The notes under the pieces are model-generated. The model was given only the letters and a program-made list of their open reading frames with translations. It had not been told where the DNA came from and did no database searches. From Clostridiales bacterium (GTDB taxonomy: Bacteria > Bacillota > Clostridia > Oscillospirales > CAG-272), in NCBI GenBank assembly GCA_012841635.1, contig DUUJ01000127.1:1-40656 (forward strand): DNA of 40,656 bases, written 5' to 3'. Both the position numbers and the translations under genes were made by a program. This document shows, piece after piece, positions 28,023 to 33,853 of this stretch (its first letter is position 1; every line of letters starts with the position of its first letter).

Positions 28023-28832
28023 TCAGAGCCGTTTTATATATTGGCTGAACATCAGCACCGAAGCCGCGACCGCGGCGTTCAGCGACTCGGAACCCTTTTC
28101 CATCGGGATATATACCTGCCCTTTGCAGGCGTCGACAACTTCTTTTTCAAGCCCCCGACCTTCCGAGCCGACGACATAGAACCTTGTCGGGTCTTCGTCC
28201 AGCAGGTGTAAAGGGGAGGCGCTTTCGCTCAGAACGGCGGCGAAAGGGCTGTAACCGGCATTCGTCAATGCCTCAAGCGCCCCTGTGATATCCGAACATA
28301 CCGAAATCTTCGTCCGGAACAAGGCTCCCATCGCCCCGCGCACCGTCTTTGTGTTGTAAAGGTCGGCGCAGCCGGAGATTATCAGCCTGCCGACGCCGAA
28401 AGCGTGCGCCGAGCGGATGATGGCGCCCAGGTTCCCTGGGTCCTGTATCCCGACGGCGCAGAAAAGCCGATTGCCGGGAGAAACCGGGACGATATTCGAC
28501 CTTGTGTGAAGCTCATACGGGATAAGGCATTCGCAGAGCAGCCCCTGCGGCGCGCTTTCGTCGGTCAGCTTCATGTATACTTCATCGGTTACCGAAAAAA
28601 GCCGGACGGAGTCTGCGCCGACGCGGATAAGTTCATTTTCTGCGAAAGTAAGGTTTTCTTCGGTCGCATAAACCGCCGCAAGAGGCATTTTCGAATCGAG
28701 GGCTTCGGAAAAGAGCTTTTTTCCCTCAAAAAGAAACCTTCCGCTTTCCCGGCGCCCGGACGCTTTTCGCAGCTTCAAAAGGCGCAATACCGTCTCGCTG
28801 CGGCGGCTGGTGATGGATTCAGACCTGAACAT
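28023..28832 (-). CDS. TrmH/SpoU family RNA 2'-O-methyltransferase
   Basis: The 269-residue protein belongs to the SPOUT class that methylates ribose in rRNA or tRNA with SAM. An N-terminal substrate-binding domain (about 1-100, with ESGRFLFEGKKLFSEAL) precedes the knot domain: GIQDPGNLGAIIRSAHAFGVGRLIISG, then KTVRGAMGALFRTKI, VGSEGRGLEKEVVDAC and IPMEKGSESLNAAVAASVLMF. These are motifs 1-3 of the family. Similar Firmicutes genes near rplT are annotated as 23S rRNA methyltransferases, but the target base cannot be read here. It begins 20 bases past the rplT terminator, so its transcription depends on read-through or an unseen promoter. Confidence 0.92.
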   Translation of the reverse strand: MFRSESITSRRSETVLRLLKLRKASGRRESGRFLFEGKKLFSEALDSKMPLAAVYATEENLTFAENELIRVGADSVRLFSVTDEVYMKLTDESAPQGLLCECLIPYELHTRSNIVPVSPGNRLFCAVGIQDPGNLGAIIRSAHAFGVGRLIISGCADLYNTKTVRGAMGALFRTKISVCSDITGALEALTNAGYSPFAAVLSESASPLHLLDEDPTRFYVVGSEGRGLEKEVVDACKGQVYIPMEKGSESLNAAVAASVLMFSQYIKRL

Positions 28833-28851
28833 TTATAAATCCTGAAAACTC

Positions 28852-28879
28852 AAAAAGCGCGGGAGAGAGTCTCCCGCGC
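28852..28879 (-). terminator. Rho-independent terminator of the infC-rpmI-rplT operon
   Basis: On the minus strand a perfect 10-bp GC-rich stem (28857-28866 with 28870-28879, 3-base loop) is followed by five U residues. It lies 13 bases after the rplT stop and immediately before the trmH-like gene. Confidence 0.9.
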
Positions 28880-28892
28880 AAAAAAATACTTA

Positions 28893-29246
28893 TTAAAACG
28901 CAGCCTTCGCCTTTTCGCAGATAGCGGTAAAGGCGGCTTTGTCGGCGATGGCGATCTCAGACAGCATTTTGCGGTTGAGTTCGATGCCGGCGAGCTTCAG
29001 ACCATGCGTAAGGGTGGAATAGTTCATGCCGTTGGACTTAGCCGCCGCGCTGATGCGGGCGATCCAGAGCTGACGGAAATCGCGCTTCTTGTGCTTGCGG
29101 CCGACATAAGCGTAATTGCCGCTCTTCATCACGGCCTGTTTAGCCATCTTGAAATGCGTTGATCTGGAACCCCAGTAGCCCTTTGCGGCCTTCAGAAACT
29201 TGTTGCGGCGCTTGCGCGTCATAACGGCGCCTTTTACTCTTGCCAT
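28893..29246 (-). CDS. rplT: 50S ribosomal protein L20
   Basis: The 117-residue protein is a standard L20: [24 protein letters not shown] at the start, [16 protein letters not shown] in the middle and [19 protein letters not shown] near the end. L20 is a primary 23S rRNA binding protein needed early in 50S assembly, and in Firmicutes it also represses its own operon by binding the leader RNA. It is the third gene of the infC-rpmI-rplT operon, ended by a terminator. An ordinary Shine-Dalgarno is present upstream. Confidence 0.98.
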   Translation of the reverse strand: MARVKGAVMTRKRRNKFLKAAKGYWGSRSTHFKMAKQAVMKSGNYAYVGRKHKKRDFRQLWIARISAAAKSNGMNYSTLTHGLKLAGIELNRKMLSEIAIADKAAFTAICEKAKAAF

Positions 29247-29303
29247 TTTATGTTATCCTCCGATTATCTTTCAGTGTTAAAATGCGTTCCCGCTTCTGCC
29301 GGT

Positions 29304-29501
29304 TCAGCCGTACGGAAGCTGCTTCTTGATATGACCCAGCATCGCTTCGGACATGTATCCGGTCGGGCGCAGTGAGCGCTTGCGCTTGGAGGTCTTGTGG
29401 CCGAGATTATGGCGCAGATGGGTGTGCTTCATTTTGATCTTGCCGGTTGCGGTATAGCTGAAACGCTTTGCCGCCGCCTTATGGGTTTTCAACTTGGGCA
29501 T
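29304..29501 (-). CDS. rpmI: 50S ribosomal protein L35
   Basis: The 65-residue basic protein begins PKLKTHKAAAKRFSYTATGKIK and contains HLRHNLGHKTSKRKRSLR, the L35 signature. L35 is a small late-binding 50S protein. The gene lies between infC and rplT, behind GAGGAG; the 140-base gap after infC includes a 7-bp GC-rich stem (GCGCCGC/GCGGCGC) that may protect or separate the messages. Confidence 0.98.
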   Translation of the reverse strand: MPKLKTHKAAAKRFSYTATGKIKMKHTHLRHNLGHKTSKRKRSLRPTGYMSEAMLGHIKKQLPYG

Positions 29502-29641
29502 AATTAGAGAAACTCCTCTCAGTTAACTGTTTATTTCATTGCGGTCCGTGTTCCGTTTCGCCGCGCCGCATGCAGACGCGCGGCGCACAAAACGCCGGAT
29601 CACAGAAATCATCGTTTGTTGTTTTGCCGTCCGGCTGTCTT

Positions 29642-30265
29642 TTATTCCGCATCGGCGGGGTTTTTCTCCCGCGCGGGTTCGGATTTGTCGCCTTTATCGG
29701 CGGATTTATCAGTCTTATCGGATTTTTTCGCCGTGTTTTTGACGGGTGAAATCGTAACGCTGAGGTTTCTGCCTTCAAGCGTCGGCTTTTTATCGGGAGC
29801 GCCGAGCTCGGAAACCGCTTCGCAGAATCTGTCGAGCAGTTCGCGGCCGAGGTTGTCATGCGTCACCTGACGTCCCCTGAACTTCACCACCGTCCGGACT
29901 TTGTTGCCGTCCGAGAGGAATCTCAGCGCGTGATTTACCTTGGTGTTGAAGTCGTTTGTGTCTATCTGGCAGGTAAGCTGTATTTCCTTAAGCTCCGAAA
30001 CCTGCTGCTTTTTCTTCGCTTCTTTTTCACGCTTGTCGCGCTCGAAGCGGAACTTGCCGTAATCCATGATGCGGCAGACAGGCGGATCCGCCTGCGGCGC
30101 GATAAGCACAAGGTCATATCCCTGGTCGAATGCGCTCTTGCGGGCGTTGGAATACTGCATAAGGCCGAGCTGTTCGCTGTCGGGTCCGACCACACGAATG
30201 ATCTTCGTCGGCGCGAATTTGATTTCCTCGTTTATCGGAAGGCCTTTGGAATTGCTTTTTCTGAT
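29642..30265 (-). CDS. infC: Translation initiation factor IF-3, non-canonical ATC start
   Basis: IF-3 keeps ribosomal subunits apart and checks start codons. The 207-residue product has the N-terminal domain (PINEEIKF to GYDLVLIAPQADPPVCRIMDYGKFRFE) and the C-terminal domain (KEIQLTCQIDTNDFNTKVNHALRFL to RNLSVTISPVK), followed by a charged Lys/Asp/Glu tail of about 35 residues. The frame could open at GTG 30274, but the Shine-Dalgarno GGAGG (30274-30278) overlaps that codon. The ATC at 30263-30265 is 8 bases after it, the ideal distance. IF-3 genes commonly use AUU, AUC or AUA starts so that the factor limits its own translation. The start is thus inferred as ATC. It is the first gene of infC-rpmI-rplT. 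Confidence 0.93.
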   Translation of the reverse strand: MRKSNSKGLPINEEIKFAPTKIIRVVGPDSEQLGLMQYSNARKSAFDQGYDLVLIAPQADPPVCRIMDYGKFRFERDKREKEAKKKQQVSELKEIQLTCQIDTNDFNTKVNHALRFLSDGNKVRTVVKFRGRQVTHDNLGRELLDRFCEAVSELGAPDKKPTLEGRNLSVTISPVKNTAKKSDKTDKSADKGDKSEPAREKNPADAE

Positions 30266-30278
30266 GCTGAACACCTCC
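30263..30278 (-). promoter_or_regulatory. Ribosome site that fixes the ATC start of infC
   Basis: On the minus strand GGAGG (30278 to 30274) precedes ATC (30265 to 30263) with an 8-base spacer. The upstream GTG at 30274-30272 begins within the Shine-Dalgarno itself and so cannot be decoded with it. No ATG is available in frame nearby. Confidence 0.8.
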
Positions 30279-30459
30279 GTGGTTCAAAGACTGATAAATA
30301 TACTGAAATTCAAAAAAACAAAGCGCCGCACAAAGCGCCGCTCAATAAAGGCAATCCCCCGAAAATTCGGGCGATGCCGTTCTATTGACCCGGACTGACA
30401 TTAAGCCGCCGGGTGAAGCGGCTGCAGCTGAAAAGCCGTCCGCTTTGCTTCTTTGTAAC
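30275..30459 (-). ncRNA. infC operon leader RNA, probable L20 leader
   Basis: About 180 transcribed bases precede infC. They contain several GC-rich complementary segments and a hairpin (GGCA/TGCC outside, CCCGA/TCGGG inside, around 30350-30380), then a rho-independent terminator just upstream of the infC ribosome site. This layout is that of the ribosomal protein L20 leader of Firmicutes, where L20 binds the RNA, favours the terminator and shuts off infC-rpmI-rplT. I assign it from position and layout, not from a covariance search. Confidence 0.65.
30311..30342 (-). terminator. Attenuator terminator in the infC leader
   Basis: On the minus strand a stem of 4 plus 3 base pairs with one G-G mismatch and a 5-base loop (30322-30342) is followed by a TTG then seven T residues (30311-30321). 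It lies before infC in the message, so it is an attenuator rather than an operon end. The stem is built from two near-direct repeats GCGGCGCTTTG. Confidence 0.75.
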
Positions 30460-30465
30460 GGTGAT

Positions 30466-30494
30466 ATTATACCACATTTGCGGCGGTTTGTCAA
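30466..30494 (-). promoter_or_regulatory. Consensus sigma-A promoter of infC-rpmI-rplT
   Basis: On the minus strand, perfect TTGACA (30489-30494) and perfect TATAAT (30466-30471) with 17 bases between. It drives the leader and operon, and is divergent from the nrdG-like promoter 140 bases away. The 30495-30631 stretch between the two shows nothing else recognisable. Confidence 0.94.
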
Positions 30495-30631
30495 GAGCCG
30501 CAAAAAATATGAAGCGGATTCACAAAGGTTTTACAATTATGACCGCGGCGGCAAACCCGTTTTACACTGCCCAAAACCGCTTTATACCGTAATCGGATTT
30601 CAGCCTCGGTTTTTAATTTACTCGCGCGCTA

Positions 30632-30660
30632 TTGAAAAATCCGCCGCTTTATGCTATAAT
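30632..30660 (+). promoter_or_regulatory. Sigma-A promoter of the nrdG-like gene
   Basis: TTGAAA (30632-30637) and TATAAT (30655-30660) with a 17-base spacer, about 56 bases upstream of the start at 30717. Confidence 0.88.
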
Positions 30661-30716
30661 ATCCCTGTTCCTTTATCCGACGAAAACTATTTTTTATTCA
30701 GTTCGGAAGGTAAGAT

Positions 30717-31319
30717 ATGATTAATTCGAGCCGGAGAAACCGGTTTTTATCAAACAGCGAGCCTGTTGTCGCCGATATGCCGATAAGGCTTTCCGGTATT
30801 GTCCGCGAGTCGATCGTCGACGGTCCTCAGCTGCGCTTCGTCGTCTTTGTCCAGGGCTGCCCGCATAAATGTCCCGGCTGCCAGAATCCGGATACGCACG
30901 ACATCAACGGCGGTTTTCTAACGTCAACCGCCGTCATCTGGAAGAATATCCTTGAAAATCCCTCTGTCCGCGGAGTTACCTTCTCCGGTGGCGAGCCGTT
31001 TATCTGGGCGGAAGAACTTGGCGAAATCGCCCGCGCCTGCAAAGAGCGCGGACTCAGCGTCATGACCTACTCCGGCTGGACTTTCGAGCAGCTTAAGAAA
31101 AAGGCGGAGAAAGAGCCGGGAGTAAAAAAGCTGCTTGTATACACCGACTACCTGGTCGACGGGCCGTATATCGAAGAAGAACGGAATCTCGAACTGCTCT
31201 TCCGCGGAAGCTCAAATCAGCGGCTGATCGATATACACAACTACCCGAATTCCGACACGGTCAACGTGATCGACTTCTTCGACGATTCCGGCAGAGCTGT
31301 CTACAAAAACTCAAAATGA
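30717..31319 (+). CDS. nrdG: NrdG-like radical SAM activase (anaerobic ribonucleotide reductase activating protein)
   Basis: This 200-residue radical SAM protein has the cluster-binding CxxxCxxC at C48, C52 and C55 (QGCPHKCPGCQNPDTHD), the TFSGGEP motif at 88-94, and VDGPYIEEERNLELLFRGSSNQRLID in the C-terminal half, all typical of NrdG. NrdG generates the glycyl radical on anaerobic ribonucleotide reductase NrdD. NrdD is not adjacent, which is less usual; another glycyl-radical partner remains possible. I chose ATG 30717 because of GGAAGG 6 bases upstream, though the family core begins about residue 21. Its stop overlaps the next start as ATGA. Confidence 0.85.
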   Translation: MINSSRRNRFLSNSEPVVADMPIRLSGIVRESIVDGPQLRFVVFVQGCPHKCPGCQNPDTHDINGGFLTSTAVIWKNILENPSVRGVTFSGGEPFIWAEELGEIARACKERGLSVMTYSGWTFEQLKKKAEKEPGVKKLLVYTDYLVDGPYIEEERNLELLFRGSSNQRLIDIHNYPNSDTVNVIDFFDDSGRAVYKNSK

Positions 31320-31750
31320 GCGCAAGAAAAAAGAAAAAATTCCGCGTAAAGCGACATGAATTCAAGTCGTATCACGACGCGAAAAAGCAGCTGCGGAAAT
31401 TCGACTTTAAAACCGCCGGGCTTCTGCTTCTGAGCTTCACGATTTTCTTCGGCGCTTTCCGGCTGGGAATTTATTTTGAGTGGAAGCCGATATACCCGAT
31501 ATATTACGTCCTGCTGCTCGTCACCCTCGCCCTCTGGCTCTGGTTCAACCACGGTTTCGGAAACAAATTGCCGCCGGCGGAGGACCTGAATATGCCGGAA
31601 GAGGAAAAACAGCCCTTTCTTGACCGCCTCGCCCGGGACAAGCGCGTCGCCAAAAAGCTGCTGCTGGTACTTATCCCGCTTCTTTTGACTTTCGCCTTCG
31701 ACTTTTTCGCCCTGTTCTGGATCGACACGATCAAGGGGCTGTTCAAATAA
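31316..31750 (+). CDS. Small membrane protein with three predicted TM helices
   Basis: I do not recognise this 144-residue protein. It starts with a very basic stretch (SARKKKKFRVKRHE), then has hydrophobic segments at about 33-53, 60-78 and 113-136, with a polar loop rich in Pro, Glu and Asp (LPPAEDLNMPEEEK) between the second and third. Basic residues sit at the N-terminus and before the third helix. It overlaps nrdG by 4 bases (ATGA) and precedes rlmH by 4 bases, so it is translated together with both. Function unknown. Confidence 0.75.
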   Translation: MSARKKKKFRVKRHEFKSYHDAKKQLRKFDFKTAGLLLLSFTIFFGAFRLGIYFEWKPIYPIYYVLLLVTLALWLWFNHGFGNKLPPAEDLNMPEEEKQPFLDRLARDKRVAKKLLLVLIPLLLTFAFDFFALFWIDTIKGLFK

Positions 31751-31754
31751 GCCG

Positions 31755-32195
31755 ATGGTAACGGCAAGAATCATAGCCGCGGGAGCGATAAAGCCAAGCG
31801 AGAGCTATTACAGGGATGCCTGCGGCGAGTATATAAAGCGGCTTTCCCGTTTCTGTCGCGTCGAGATAAAGGAGCTGCCCGAAACCGCGCCTGCCGCCGA
31901 GTTTATAAAGCAGCTGTCCGACAGGGCGTATAAAATAGCGCTCTGCATCGAAGGCAGGGAATTCAGCTCCGCCGAATTCGCTTCCCTCATCTCCGACGCG
32001 GCGGAGAAGGGCGGCTCAAGGTTGGAATTTGTCATCGGCGGCCCCGACGGGCTTGACGAGGAAGTTAAGGCAGCCTGCGACCTCCGGCTCAGCTTCTCCC
32101 GGATGACATTTCCGCACCGGCTGATGCGGGTGCTGCTGACAGAGCAGCTTTACCGCGCTTTTACGATAAACAACGGTCTTAAATACGACAGATAG
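31755..32195 (+). CDS. rlmH: 23S rRNA (pseudouridine-1915-N3)-methyltransferase RlmH, divergent C-terminus
   Basis: RlmH methylates the pseudouridine of helix 69 in 23S rRNA as a SPOUT dimer. The 146-residue protein has FVIGGPDG (92-99) and SFSRMTFPHRLMRVLLTEQLYRAFTI (113-138), clearly the RlmH family. The usual C-terminal ending is a Pro-Tyr-His motif that contributes to the active site. Here the end reads GLKYDR, with the Tyr kept but Pro and His replaced by Lys and Asp. Either a tolerated variant or loss of activity is possible. It closes the cluster with the nrdG-like and membrane protein genes. Confidence 0.93.
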   Translation: MVTARIIAAGAIKPSESYYRDACGEYIKRLSRFCRVEIKELPETAPAAEFIKQLSDRAYKIALCIEGREFSSAEFASLISDAAEKGGSRLEFVIGGPDGLDEEVKAACDLRLSFSRMTFPHRLMRVLLTEQLYRAFTINNGLKYDR

Positions 32196-32244
32196 TTCAA
32201 AACATTTCCCTTAAAAGAACAAACAGGTAATAAGGTACCGACCA

Positions 32245-33726
32245 TTGAAACGATTTTTCTCAGTCCTCTCGAAAATCCTGCTGTCGCTGATGCTTATAGT
32301 GATCACTGCCGCAGCGGCGCTCTATATCGAGGGCTATTATGACTTCACTTTCATCGACCGGGAAAAGGCATTCGGTTCGCTTTTGCCCGGGCGGACAAAT
32401 GACCCGGAACAGACCGACGCCTATTTCGACGACTTCACCCAGCCGCGTCCCGTCGGAGACAATCTCAGCCTGATAACTCACACCGATTCGATAAGCGACG
32501 GCTCCGACGCAAGCGAAAAACCGGCGCTTCCCGACGCCGGAGCCGCCGAAAACAACGGATGGCTCGTCACCGGAACCGACTACAATCCCTCAACCCATAT
32601 AGTCGCCGAGCGCAGCTATCCCGGCGGAGTCAGGAATACGCTCAGCGGCCGCAGCTACGAGGTTGAAGTCACCAGCTGGGCGACGATGAATCCGGTCACC
32701 GCCAAAGCCCGCCGCACCCGTCAGACGCTTGAGCCTTACATGGGCTGGCTGCTCTACGACGACGGCAGAACGATGAGCCTGATGAACCCGTCGGGGCAGG
32801 TGCTGATGACCGACTTTGACGGCGTCGCCCCGGCCAACCTTCGCGACGGATACGGACGCGGCCTCTTTTCCCATAACGGAAACCTGTATTACATAACCGA
32901 GGACGAAACGGGAGTGCTGATGAATCACTCCGATTACGACCCCGCCTTCGCGCCGGCGCTGCGTTTCCGTTTCCCCTCCGATTACGGCGTCGCTCACTGC
33001 GGACTTTACATCTATTACGCCGACGACCCGGAGACCGGCAGCCGCTATTACGGTTATGTCAACGCCTCCGGCGAGATAGTTATCGAAGCTCAATGGAAAA
33101 ACGCCGTCAACTTCTCGGAAAACGGTCTTGCCTGCGTCTCCGGAGAGGACAGACTTTTGCATATAATAAACACTTCCGGCGAGATCGTATATGAGGAAAC
33201 CGGCGAGGCAAACCGCGCGGGAGTGCGCAGCGACGCGCTCTATTACTATATGTGGCCGTTCACCGATACCTCCGAACAGCTCGGTTCCCTTTACTTCGAC
33301 CGCGGCTATATAAGGGTAAACGAAGTCTATTTCGAGCGCCGCAGACCCGATCTCCTGCTCGGTTCTCAGAACCTTCTTTTGTCGGAAGACGGATCGCTCT
33401 ACGACATTCCGACCGGCTATTCGCTCTCATATTACAGCGACGGCGTTATGGTGCTGACCCGCGACGGAAAATACGGCATGATGGACGTTGAGGGCAACTG
33501 GATCGCCCAGCCCATCTACACCTACGTCACCCCCTTTTATGAGGGACTCGCCGTCATCGGCTTCAACGACGGCAGCGGCCGGAAGTGCATGGTCGACACC
33601 AAGGGCAACATCGTCCTGCCCTTCTATTACGAATACATCAGCATAAGCTCCGGCGGCGTCATCACCGCCTACGAACCCCAAAGCGGCTGGCATATCCTCA
33701 ACAAAATGGCAAAGCCGGCCGAGTGA
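32245..33726 (+). CDS. Membrane-anchored WG-repeat protein
   Basis: The 493-residue protein starts at TTG 32245 (MKRFFSVLSK), behind AAGG, and has one hydrophobic segment at about 8-27, either a signal peptide or a membrane anchor. The rest is predicted extracytoplasmic, with a linker rich in Asp, Ser and Pro followed by repeats of the WG/KWG type: YGYVNASGEIVIEAQW, KYGMMDVEGNWIAQPIY and MVDTKGNIVLPFYY. WG repeats form beta-propeller-like structures of mostly unknown role. Starting 49 bases after rlmH with no terminator between, it may share that transcript. It is ended by a terminator at 33742. The start codon is the least certain part. Confidence 0.82.
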   Translation: MKRFFSVLSKILLSLMLIVITAAAALYIEGYYDFTFIDREKAFGSLLPGRTNDPEQTDAYFDDFTQPRPVGDNLSLITHTDSISDGSDASEKPALPDAGAAENNGWLVTGTDYNPSTHIVAERSYPGGVRNTLSGRSYEVEVTSWATMNPVTAKARRTRQTLEPYMGWLLYDDGRTMSLMNPSGQVLMTDFDGVAPANLRDGYGRGLFSHNGNLYYITEDETGVLMNHSDYDPAFAPALRFRFPSDYGVAHCGLYIYYADDPETGSRYYGYVNASGEIVIEAQWKNAVNFSENGLACVSGEDRLLHIINTSGEIVYEETGEANRAGVRSDALYYYMWPFTDTSEQLGSLYFDRGYIRVNEVYFERRRPDLLLGSQNLLLSEDGSLYDIPTGYSLSYYSDGVMVLTRDGKYGMMDVEGNWIAQPIYTYVTPFYEGLAVIGFNDGSGRKCMVDTKGNIVLPFYYEYISISSGGVITAYEPQSGWHILNKMAKPAE

Positions 33727-33741
33727 AAATGAAAAGCGCCG

Positions 33742-33775
33742 CCCTCCCGAAAATCTCGGGAGGGCTTATCTTTCT
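33742..33775 (+). terminator. Terminator after the WG-repeat gene
   Basis: A 9-bp GC-rich stem (33742-33750 with 33756-33764, 5-base loop) is followed by a T-rich but interrupted stretch (cttatctttct). It lies immediately ahead of the GH38 promoter. Confidence 0.75.
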
Positions 33776-33776
33776 C

Positions 33777-33805
33777 TTGACACAACCCCTCAATCCTGCT
33801 ATAAT
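33777..33805 (+). promoter_or_regulatory. Consensus sigma-A promoter of the GH38 gene
   Basis: Perfect TTGACA (33777-33782) and perfect TATAAT (33800-33805) with a 17-base spacer, 48 bases before ATG 33854. Confidence 0.93.
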
Positions 33806-33853
33806 AACTTCGCAGGCTAATAACCATATTTCTGATAATTCGGGGGATACGGC

